NCBI GenBank assembly: GCA_903910765.1
Contig: CAIWBA010000180.1
Coordinates: 1 to 33,656, forward strand
Reading direction: 5' to 3'
Source of the DNA: an uncultured Bacteroidota bacterium
GTDB lineage: Bacteria; Bacteroidota; Bacteroidia; Chitinophagales; Chitinophagaceae
Length of the DNA stretch: 33,656 bases
Shown here: piece after piece, positions 7,482-14,804 of the stretch
How positions within the stretch are numbered: position 1 is the stretch's first letter
Layout of the letters: each line of letters starts with the position of its first letter
Translations under genes and position numbers: made by a program
Notes under the pieces: model-generated
What the model saw: the letters and a program-made list of their open reading frames with translations, nothing else
Database searches by the model: none
What the model was told of the DNA's origin: nothing

Positions 7482-9548
7482 ATGAAAAAAAATATATACA
7501 TCGCTTTATTCATGTTGCCCTTATGTTCAATGGCACAAACTATAGATCGTACAAAAGCACCATTGCCAGGCAAAGCACCATTAATACAAATTGGTAACCC
7601 AGTTAAATTCACTTTAACCAATGGGTTGCAAGTATTTGTTGTTAAAAATACAAAATTGCCAAGAGTGACTGCTTCTTTGGCATTTGATTATGATGGTTTT
7701 GCAGAAGGGGATAAAGCGGGCGTTGCTGAAATGGCAGGTCAGTTATTGAAAAGAGGTACGACTACTAAATCAAAAGCCAAATTAGATGAGGCAGTAGAAT
7801 TTTTAGGTGGAAGTATGTCTACCTCAAGTCAGTCTGCAACTGTTAGCTCACTTAAAACTAATTTTCCTTCCTTAATGTCCTTAATGGCGGAGGTGGTACT
7901 TCATCCTGCATTGGCTACTGATGAATTGGAGAAAATTCGCAAGCAAACCTTGTCTGGAATTGAATCAAGCAAGGATGATGCGAATGCAATTTCTGGTAAT
8001 GTAGTGAAGAAGTTAGTATATGGTGCATCACATCCTTATGGAGAAATGATGACCACTAAAACAGTGAATAGCATTACGATGAATGATGTCAAGTCATTTT
8101 TAAGTACTTATTGGAAACCCAATATGGCGTATTTGGTTTTTGTAGGTGATATAGAACCGGCAACAGCAAAAGCCTTGGCAGAAAAAAGTTTTGGATCATG
8201 GGCGAAGGGAACTGCAACAAAACAAAATTTTGCGAAACCTGCATTGCCTAAGCAAACCTATGTTGCTGTAATTGATCGACCTGCAAGTGTGCAAAGTGTA
8301 GTAACTATTGCAACTACGGTTGATTTACTTCCTGGGTCATCTAATGTGATTGCAGGATCAGTCATGAATAATATATTAGGGGGTGGTTTTTCAGGACGCT
8401 TGTTCGCCAATCTAAGGGAAAAGCATGCATTTACTTATGGTGCTTATTCCTCATTGAATCCAAGTCGTCAAGTGGGTATATTTGAAGCGTCAGCATCGGT
8501 TCGAAATGAAAAAACAGATAGCTCAGTACAAGAATTGTTGCGTGAAATTAATATTATCCTAAATGATAAAGTGGGTGATGCTGAATTAAGTAGAATGAAA
8601 AATTATCTTGCTGGTGGTTTTGCACGTTCCTTAGAAAATCCAGGAACGATAGCTGGGTTTGCTTTAAAAATTGCACAAAACAATTTGCCTGCAGATTACT
8701 ATCAAAAATATTTAACCAATTTAGCGGCTGTTGATGCGCAAAAAGTGCAGGATGCTGCAAAAGCATTATTGAACACTGCGAAGATGCATATTGTGATTGT
8801 TGGAAATGCAAAACAAATAGCAAAAGGTCTTGAAAAATACGGCCCAGTAAAATATTTTGATATTGAAGGAAATGAAATTGCGCCACCTACGGATACAAAA
8901 GCAGATGTATCTATAACACCACAAGTGGTGATGACTAAGGCAATTGCTGCGATTGGATCAGCTGAAGCATTAGCAAAAGTTACGGATGTGGCATTAAATG
9001 GTACAGCAAACATTATGGGGCAATCATTAAATATGTCCCAAAAAATTGTTATCCCAGGTAATTCAGTTACCACCATGTCAATGGGTGGCATGGCTTTAAT
9101 GAAGCAAGCAGTTGTGGATGGTAAATATTCGGTAAGCCAACAAGGCCAAGAAGCACCTATTACAGATGATGTGAAGGAGGGATTGGATGAGTCGGCAAGC
9201 ATTGCGCCTGAGCAATTATATTTGACGAAAGGGTATGGCTTAAAAGTGGTTGGTGTAGAAAAAGTAAATGGCAAGGATGCTATTGATGTTGAAGTAACAA
9301 CACCTTCTAAAAAAGTATCACACCGTTTTTATGATGCAACAACTTATTTATTAGTTAAAACTGCTAAATCAGAAGAAGTACCTGGACGTGGAACAGTGAC
9401 CCAACAACAATTTTACAACGCCTATCAAACAGTCAATGGTATTCAGTTGGCGTCTGAAATGATCATTGATATGGGTGCAATGAAAATTAATGTGAAGTAC
9501 ACGGACATTAAAGTGAATCAAGGATTAAAGACAAGCGATTTAAAATAG
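7482..9548 (+). CDS. M16 family pseudopeptidase with extra C-terminal domain
   Basis: A 688-residue protein with a signal peptide (MKKNIYIALFMLPLCSMAQ) and two M16-type halves up to about residue 460. The HxxEH zinc motif is absent: the equivalent helix reads GVAEMAGQLLKRGT. The second half keeps the arginine/tyrosine substrate-clamp region LREKHAFTYGAYSS. It is therefore probably the non-catalytic subunit that partners the preceding M16 gene. Residues from about 475 to 688 form an added domain with beta-rich segments (DVALNGTANIMGQSLNMSQ, KKVSHRFYDATTYLLVK, QFYNAYQTVNGIQLASEMII) that resemble the LolA/LppX lipoprotein-carrier-like fold seen in Bacteroidota periplasmic proteins. That resemblance is by eye only. 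The operon ends 33 bp later in a strong terminator. Confidence 0.88.
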   Translation: MKKNIYIALFMLPLCSMAQTIDRTKAPLPGKAPLIQIGNPVKFTLTNGLQVFVVKNTKLPRVTASLAFDYDGFAEGDKAGVAEMAGQLLKRGTTTKSKAKLDEAVEFLGGSMSTSSQSATVSSLKTNFPSLMSLMAEVVLHPALATDELEKIRKQTLSGIESSKDDANAISGNVVKKLVYGASHPYGEMMTTKTVNSITMNDVKSFLSTYWKPNMAYLVFVGDIEPATAKALAEKSFGSWAKGTATKQNFAKPALPKQTYVAVIDRPASVQSVVTIATTVDLLPGSSNVIAGSVMNNILGGGFSGRLFANLREKHAFTYGAYSSLNPSRQVGIFEASASVRNEKTDSSVQELLREINIILNDKVGDAELSRMKNYLAGGFARSLENPGTIAGFALKIAQNNLPADYYQKYLTNLAAVDAQKVQDAAKALLNTAKMHIVIVGNAKQIAKGLEKYGPVKYFDIEGNEIAPPTDTKADVSITPQVVMTKAIAAIGSAEALAKVTDVALNGTANIMGQSLNMSQKIVIPGNSVTTMSMGGMALMKQAVVDGKYSVSQQGQEAPITDDVKEGLDESASIAPEQLYLTKGYGLKVVGVEKVNGKDAIDVEVTTPSKKVSHRFYDATTYLLVKTAKSEEVPGRGTVTQQQFYNAYQTVNGIQLASEMIIDMGAMKINVKYTDIKVNQGLKTSDLK

Positions 9549-9581
9549 TCGCTTCCTAGAATAGGACCTGCTTAAAGGTTG

Positions 9582-9622
9582 AAAAAAAGATCCGCCCCGA
9601 TTATCGGGGCGGATCTTTTTTT
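9582..9622. terminator. Strong bidirectional intrinsic terminator
   Basis: Arms 9582-9601 and 9603-9622 are perfectly complementary over 20 bp around a minimal loop: an A-run, then GATCCGCCCCGAT paired with ATCGGGGCGGATC, then a T-run. It has the same form on both strands, as expected between the convergent M16 operon (+) and the FadL-like gene (-). The CCCCGAT/ATCGGGG core recurs in the terminator at 21343. Confidence 0.92.
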
Positions 9623-9683
9623 ATGTGTTACCATTACAATTATAATCCAACAATATTCGTTGAATTTATTTGTGGTAAATGAG

Positions 9684-11180
9684 TTAGAATCTTATACCGT
9701 AACCAATATTAAACATTAAATGATTGCCTTTGTAATCGGCGTAGTAACTACTTTTCTCAGTTAAGCGATAAGGGAAAATGGCATCTTTCACCATGGTGTT
9801 CATAATGGTAAGGTCAATAAAATGCTTTTCAGTTCTATAACCAATACCACCGCTTATAACAAACTGGGAAGCTTTTAAGCCAGCATCTTTGTAAGGGGAA
9901 CCATAGTAGGCAGTTCCAGCTCGAGCCATCCAATTGCCATTTAATTTTACTTCTGAACCAATTCTTATATTGATATTATTTTTATAGGTATTTTTTATTA
10001 CATAGTTAAGATCATTGTAATAGCTGACTACATCTTGGTTATTGTCATTGGAATAAAAGCGCGTACCTGCATATTTTACCCATTCTATATCTGCACTAAT
10101 AAAACCAAGCGGCTGTGTAGGCTTACTCGGATTTGCAAAAAAGTAGCTTGAACTTACAATTGCCTTAGCAGGTGTTGCCATGGTGTAGTCGTAACTTGCT
10201 GGATAAAAATTATTTCTAAAGTTGTTGATTAAATCAGAGGAGCTTAGTCCATTAGGTAATGCATTGCTGTACATTTCAGCACTTATTGCATCTCTAAAGC
10301 TGATCAATTGTGGGGTATGATAGGTAAATCCAAAACGTAAAAAAGGCTCGGCTTTATAAATCAAACCAAACTTAGCACCCAAACCAAAGCCTTTGGAACT
10401 ACTTTCTTCGTAAAAATCAAAATAACCAGTTTCGCCAAAATAATTGGTCTTACTAAAGTTGATCATGGGCATGGTTAAACTAGCACCTAAGTATAATTTA
10501 TCTTCAATATTTCCGCCCCAGCCAAATGCAAGTTCATTATAACCACCTTTGGTAATAACATCATTTTTTTGATTCAATGCACCAATTGGAATCGTCGTTC
10601 TATAATCTGTTATAAAACCATTCGCATCATAAATAGGATTCACTAATTTAGATTGTATTGCTAGGGAACTACCGTAAATAAAATTTTGTTGTGCATCCGT
10701 TAAACTAGCTTGATTATCATATAGCTGATCGGCAAATTTCTCGGTAAAACTGGAATAGGTATTTTTGCCTGCAAGTCCATAGTGGTTATTGTAGTCTGCA
10801 ATTTGCGTATAGGAAATTGCAAATGCGGTACTGCTCCAATTATTTTTTTTACGACCATCAGCTAAAACAATTCCTAAGTTGCCTAGGTTTAAATTGTTGG
10901 AGGATACGGATGTATTGGTTTTGAAATAATCAAGGCTATTTGTTTTATTAGAGAATTTTGAGGTCACCAAAAACTCAGATGATTTATAAAATCCCAAGCC
11001 AGCTGGGTTTATATGCGTGGATGACATATCTCCACCTAAGGAACCCATGGCACCGCCCAATGCATTGCTTCTTGGGGTACCATGTGGGGCAAACCAGGAA
11101 AACTTTAATACATCATCAGGATCTTGCGCCATTGCATTTAAACTGAATCCTAATAAACTAAAGAGTAATATTTTTTTCAT
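9684..11180 (-). CDS. Outer-membrane protein, OmpP1/FadL/TodX-like
   Basis: A 498-residue protein with signal peptide MKKILLFSLLGFSLNAMAQ, predicted to form an outer-membrane beta-barrel. After the signal it shows the hallmark FadL-family start: GTPRSNALGGAMGSLGGDMS followed by STHINPAGLGFY, where the NPAG motif is characteristic. The remainder is alternating aromatic/polar strands with a C-terminal strand ending in an aromatic residue (YGIGYGIRF). FadL relatives transport hydrophobic compounds such as long-chain fatty acids; the Bacteroidota branch is poorly characterised and the substrate cannot be inferred. It lies 77 bp downstream of a lipoprotein gene on the same strand and converges on the terminator at 9582-9622. 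Confidence 0.82.
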   Translation of the reverse strand: MKKILLFSLLGFSLNAMAQDPDDVLKFSWFAPHGTPRSNALGGAMGSLGGDMSSTHINPAGLGFYKSSEFLVTSKFSNKTNSLDYFKTNTSVSSNNLNLGNLGIVLADGRKKNNWSSTAFAISYTQIADYNNHYGLAGKNTYSSFTEKFADQLYDNQASLTDAQQNFIYGSSLAIQSKLVNPIYDANGFITDYRTTIPIGALNQKNDVITKGGYNELAFGWGGNIEDKLYLGASLTMPMINFSKTNYFGETGYFDFYEESSSKGFGLGAKFGLIYKAEPFLRFGFTYHTPQLISFRDAISAEMYSNALPNGLSSSDLINNFRNNFYPASYDYTMATPAKAIVSSSYFFANPSKPTQPLGFISADIEWVKYAGTRFYSNDNNQDVVSYYNDLNYVIKNTYKNNINIRIGSEVKLNGNWMARAGTAYYGSPYKDAGLKASQFVISGGIGYRTEKHFIDLTIMNTMVKDAIFPYRLTEKSSYYADYKGNHLMFNIGYGIRF

Positions 11181-11207
11181 AATAGTTTGTTACTTTTTTG
11201 TAAACGA

Positions 11208-11235
11208 GTTTAAATAATATTTAGATCATTTAAAC
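11208..11235. repeat. Inverted repeat between the lipoprotein and FadL-like genes
   Basis: GTTTAAAT (11208-11215) and ATTTAAAC (11228-11235) form an 8-bp stem with a twelve-base loop in the 77-bp gap. No T-run follows on the minus strand, so it may be a processing or stability element rather than a terminator. The whole arm is A/T-rich and chance is possible. Confidence 0.3.
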
Positions 11236-11257
11236 CAGCATTTATTTTTTTGCGTGA

Positions 11258-12427
11258 TTAATTGCCGCCGCCACCTTTTGATCTTCCGCCGCCAATAAAT
11301 CCACCACCTCCAGAAGAGCTAGGCGTTGAACTACTTCCTGATGAAGCAGGCGCTGTATAGCTAGGGCTTGAGCTATTTCGGTTAGGTGTGCTATTTTGAT
11401 AAGAGTTGCTAGAATTATTTGGTGCTGAATAATTTTTTGAAGAATTATTAAAGCTAGCTGCTCTTGCACTTGAACTTGCAGTCATTACTCTTTTTACTAA
11501 ACTACCAAATGAACTTGCACTTGGTTGTGTTGCATTGCTATTGCTATAGTTGTTGCTGCTATTTAATCTTGAAAAGCCTGCACCTGCATTATTACTCGAA
11601 GCTGAATTACTGTTTACACTTCTAAAACTAGCTGGTGTATTTGATCTAGCACCCATACTTCCATTACTATTTGAATTCGCGTAATTTCCATTTTCTCTCA
11701 CATCACCCACTTTTCTAAATTGTCCAATATTTTTCATATATGGATTCAAGTTGGTGCGATTAGGTTGCACAGGCACACGTTTGTCGTAATTATTTACATT
11801 CATCGGGATACCACCACCATAACCGCCACCGTAGATGCCACCATATTGGTAGTAATTTCCGTAAGGATTCCACATGCCAGCATAGTAGGGGTTCCATCCA
11901 CCGTAACCGAATCCACCGTAACCAAATCCACCGTACCCAAAACCGCCATAACCAAATCCGCCGAATCCGCCATAGGCGAAATCGTTGAATCCAAATCCAT
12001 AGCCAAATGAGCTATATGGATAATAACCACCCCAACCCATCATGTAAGATGGTCCAAATGGACTATACCAGGAGGAACCATAATAGCCACTATACCAACT
12101 ATTCCATCCCATGTAGGAAGGATAAAAAGAATTATTAAAACGAGGATCATTCCAATATCCCCAATCATCAATGCTACTCCATCTGTTTCTATTCGCTACC
12201 TTTAATCTTAGATATCGGTCGTCCTGATAGTTTTGATAATCTTGATAAGTTTCCTCCTCAGCTTGTGCTACCACTTGCTCAGCGGGTTTGCTTGGCGTAT
12301 AATATAAATCGTCGGTTGCAACAGTAGTTGTTTGTTGCAAACTAGTGCAACTCGTTACAAAAAAACTAATCGCTACTATACCAACGGCAAGTAGTTTGAA
12401 ACTGGGGGTAGTGTTTTTTGTGTTCAT
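11258..12427 (-). CDS. Gly/Tyr/Asn/Ser-rich putative lipoprotein
   Basis: A 389-residue protein of unknown function. The N-terminus is a lipoprotein signal (MNTKNTTPSFKLLAVGIVAI, then SFFVTSC) with the acylated cysteine at residue 27. A short linker with YYTPSKPAEQ and acidic/Tyr-rich YQDYQNYQDDRYLRLKV follows, then a Tyr/Trp/Gly-rich central region (WYSGYYGSSWYSPFGPSY) with at least four copies of GYGGF, and a Ser/Asn-rich second half ending in a Gly-rich basic tail (GGGFIGGGRSKGGGGN). I chose the ATG at 12427; the longer frame from 12472 would put 15 residues before the signal and overlap the promoter region. A surface-exposed adhesive or matrix-like role is a guess from composition only. 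It shares a divergent spacer with proS. Confidence 0.75.
   Translation of the reverse strand: MNTKNTTPSFKLLAVGIVAISFFVTSCTSLQQTTTVATDDLYYTPSKPAEQVVAQAEEETYQDYQNYQDDRYLRLKVANRNRWSSIDDWGYWNDPRFNNSFYPSYMGWNSWYSGYYGSSWYSPFGPSYMMGWGGYYPYSSFGYGFGFNDFAYGGFGGFGYGGFGYGGFGYGGFGYGGWNPYYAGMWNPYGNYYQYGGIYGGGYGGGIPMNVNNYDKRVPVQPNRTNLNPYMKNIGQFRKVGDVRENGNYANSNSNGSMGARSNTPASFRSVNSNSASSNNAGAGFSRLNSSNNYSNSNATQPSASSFGSLVKRVMTASSSARAASFNNSSKNYSAPNNSSNSYQNSTPNRNSSSPSYTAPASSGSSSTPSSSGGGGFIGGGRSKGGGGN
11898..11957 (-). repeat. Four tandem 15-bp repeats encoding GYGGF units
   Basis: On the plus strand the unit CCACCGTAACCGAAT is repeated four times with small changes (11898, 11913, 11928, 11943), and degenerate half-copies follow. 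Read on the coding strand each unit gives Phe-Gly-Tyr-Gly-Gly. The repeat stays in frame, and such short tandem arrays are prone to length change by slippage. Confidence 0.85.
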
Positions 12428-12467
12428 TTTGGTACTTTTTAGGTTTTTATATGCCCCTGATTTAGCA

Positions 12468-12475
12468 TACATTTG
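12468..12475 (+). promoter_or_regulatory. -7 promoter box, candidate for proS
   Basis: TACATTTG matches TAnnTTTG exactly, 87 bases before the proS ATG. It would give a leader of about 80 bases. No other exact match lies between it and proS on the plus strand. Confidence 0.4.
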
Positions 12476-12481
12476 CTAGTA

Positions 12482-12489
12482 TAAAGGTA
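12482..12489 (-). promoter_or_regulatory. -7-like promoter box of the Gly-rich lipoprotein
   Basis: The minus strand reads TACCTTTA, one mismatch from TAnnTTTG, about 55 bases before the chosen ATG at 12427. If correct, transcription starts near 12475 and the upstream in-frame ATG at 12472 would be at the very 5' end of the message. That leaves the downstream ATG as the likelier start because the lipoprotein signal follows it. Confidence 0.3.
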
Positions 12490-12562
12490 GTGAAGTTTGA
12501 AATATAGAGCGTTTTTCGTACATCATTTGTTTTTATATAAATTGTTAATATTTTTTTAAGAA

Positions 12563-14041
12563 ATGGCAAAGGAATTAACCACACGGGCACAGGATTATTC
12601 ACAATGGTATAACGATCTTGTTTTAAAGGGATCGTTAGCGGATTATAGCGCCGTAAGAGGCTGCATGGTCATTAAACCCTATGGTTACGCCCTATGGGAA
12701 AACATGCAAGCGGCTTTAGATAAGATGTTTAAAGATACGGGCCATGAAAATGCCTACTTCCCCTTATTTGTCCCAAAATCCTTGTTTGAAGCGGAGGAAA
12801 AAAATGCAGAAGGTTTTGCAAAAGAGTGTGCCATTGTTACCCATTATCGTTTAAAAACGGATCCGAATAACAAAGGAAAATTAATGGTGGATCCAGAGGC
12901 AAAATTAGAAGAGGAATTAATTGTACGTCCAACCAGTGAAGCAATCATTTGGAATACGTATAAAACTTGGATTCAATCCTACAGAGATTTACCAATTTTG
13001 GTCAACCAATGGGCGAATGTAGTCAGATGGGAAATGCGCACAAGATTGTTTTTAAGAACTGCTGAATTTTTATGGCAGGAAGGTCACACAGCACATGCAA
13101 CCAAAGACGAAGCGATTGCAGAAACGGTTAAAATGTTAGATGTGTATGCTGACTTTGCAGAAAATTGGATGGCCATGCCGGTGATCAAAGGCGTGAAAAC
13201 TGAAAGTGAAAGATTTGCTGGTGCAGAAGATACTTATTGCATTGAAGCATTAATGCAGGATGGTAAAGCTTTGCAAGCAGGTACCTCACACTTTTTAGGT
13301 CAAAATTTTGCAAAGGCATTTGATGTAAAGTTTAGTGATAAAAATAATACACAAGAATATGTTTGGGCCACAAGTTGGGGCGTGAGTACCCGACTCATTG
13401 GTGGATTAGTGATGACCCATAGTGATGATGAAGGGTTGGTATTACCTCCAAGAATTGCACCTGTGCAAGTGGTCATCGTACCTATATTTAAAGGAGACGA
13501 ACAAAAAGCAATGATTGATGAAAAGATGGCGGTGGTTGTAGCCTCTTTTAAAGCAGCGGGCATCAGAGTTAAATATGATAATACAGATAACAATCGACCA
13601 GGTTGGAAATTTGCGGAGTATGAATTAAAAGGGGTGCCAATTCGTATTGCGGTAGGCCCAAGAGATTTGGAAAACAACCAAGTTGAATTAGCACGTCGCG
13701 ATACTAAGGAAAAAACAGCCATTTCATTGGATGGATTAACCGAAACAGTGGCAGCTTTATTATTAGAGATACAATCCAACTTATTACAACGCGCAACCAA
13801 ATATCGTGACGATCATATTACATCAGTAGATACCTGGGATGAATTTGTAAATGTATTAGATAATAAAACTGGTTTTGTTTTAGCGCATTGGGATGGGACT
13901 GCAGAAACGGAGGAAAAAATTAAAGATCAAACCAAAGCAACCATTCGTTGTATACCATTAGATAATCCATTAGAAGAAGGTAAGTGTATACGCACTGGTA
14001 ATCCTTCCAAGCAACGCGTTTTATTCGCGCGCGCTTATTAA
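12563..14041 (+). CDS. proS: Prolyl-tRNA synthetase, archaeal/eukaryotic-like type
   Basis: A 492-residue class II aminoacyl-tRNA synthetase that charges tRNA-Pro. It lacks the editing insertion of the E. coli-type enzyme and matches the shorter type 3 ProS used by Bacteroidota. Evidence: N-terminal [20 protein letters not shown], class II motif 2 region [17 protein letters not shown] and [34 protein letters not shown], then motif 3 [17 protein letters not shown]. The anticodon-binding domain includes [20 protein letters not shown], and the family's C-terminal domain closes with [20 protein letters not shown]. truB follows after 16 bp on the same strand. Confidence 0.96.
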   Translation: MAKELTTRAQDYSQWYNDLVLKGSLADYSAVRGCMVIKPYGYALWENMQAALDKMFKDTGHENAYFPLFVPKSLFEAEEKNAEGFAKECAIVTHYRLKTDPNNKGKLMVDPEAKLEEELIVRPTSEAIIWNTYKTWIQSYRDLPILVNQWANVVRWEMRTRLFLRTAEFLWQEGHTAHATKDEAIAETVKMLDVYADFAENWMAMPVIKGVKTESERFAGAEDTYCIEALMQDGKALQAGTSHFLGQNFAKAFDVKFSDKNNTQEYVWATSWGVSTRLIGGLVMTHSDDEGLVLPPRIAPVQVVIVPIFKGDEQKAMIDEKMAVVVASFKAAGIRVKYDNTDNNRPGWKFAEYELKGVPIRIAVGPRDLENNQVELARRDTKEKTAISLDGLTETVAALLLEIQSNLLQRATKYRDDHITSVDTWDEFVNVLDNKTGFVLAHWDGTAETEEKIKDQTKATIRCIPLDNPLEEGKCIRTGNPSKQRVLFARAY

Positions 14042-14057
14042 GCACTAAGAATATTCA

Positions 14058-14792
14058 ATGCGACAAAAAGCCATTCCCGAAGTTTTAATGCCATTTCTTG
14101 ACGGCAAGTTGTTGCTCATTGATAAGCCACTTCAGTGGACTTCGTTTGATATCGTTAATAAAATTCGCTACTTAATTCGGGTAAAAAAAGTGGGACATGC
14201 AGGTACCTTAGATCCTTTAGCTACGGGCTTATTAATCGTATGTACTGGAAAGTTTACCAAACAAATAAACGAATACCAAGGTTTACCAAAGGAGTATATG
14301 GGTACATTGGTTTTAGGTGCAACTACTGCTTCCTATGATTTAGAAACGGCCCCTGAAAATTTTAAATCCATTGACCATTTGACGGAGCTTGAAATAACCA
14401 ATGCAACAATTCCGTTTATTGGCGAAATTTTACAAATGCCACCACAGCACTCAGCAATCAAAAAAGAGGGCATGCGTTTGTATGAATCTGCGCGAAAAGG
14501 AATTGAAGTAAAGGTGGATCCGCGAAAAGTAAATATTATTAGTTTTGAAATTACTAAAATCCATTTACCCAATATTGATTTTAAAGTAGTTTGTTCAACG
14601 GGTACTTATATTCGAAGCTTAGTGAAAGATTTTGGAGAAGCATTAGGTGTTGGTGCTTACATGAGTGCATTGAGAAGAACAAAAATTGGTGATTTTAATA
14701 TTGAAGAAGCCATTCAATGGGAGGATTTGAAAAAAGAAATTGATGGCTTATTGGCAAGTCAAGTGGAGATGGATGCTGCGTCTAATGCATAA
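14058..14792 (+). CDS. truB: tRNA pseudouridine(55) synthase (TruB)
   Basis: A 244-residue enzyme that converts U55 in the T-loop of tRNAs to pseudouridine. The catalytic segment [18 protein letters not shown] is at residues 44-61 with catalytic Asp52. [18 protein letters not shown] precedes it, and [17 protein letters not shown] and [18 protein letters not shown] follow. It is shorter than E. coli TruB and lacks a PUA domain, as usual for this phylum. The ATG at 14058 is 16 bp after proS; an alternative ATG at 14088 ([12 protein letters not shown]) would remove ten non-conserved residues and fits the family N-terminus about as well. It converges with tamL across 12 bp with no visible terminator. 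Confidence 0.94.
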   Translation: MRQKAIPEVLMPFLDGKLLLIDKPLQWTSFDIVNKIRYLIRVKKVGHAGTLDPLATGLLIVCTGKFTKQINEYQGLPKEYMGTLVLGATTASYDLETAPENFKSIDHLTELEITNATIPFIGEILQMPPQHSAIKKEGMRLYESARKGIEVKVDPRKVNIISFEITKIHLPNIDFKVVCSTGTYIRSLVKDFGEALGVGAYMSALRRTKIGDFNIEEAIQWEDLKKEIDGLLASQVEMDAASNA

Positions 14793-14804
14793 AAAATGCA
14801 CAAG

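Noticed and set aside
11720-12030. Open frames with Thr/Val/Ile-rich repeats on both strands over the Gly-rich lipoprotein
   Set aside because: They mirror the tandem repeats of the real gene in other frames and lack signals of their own.
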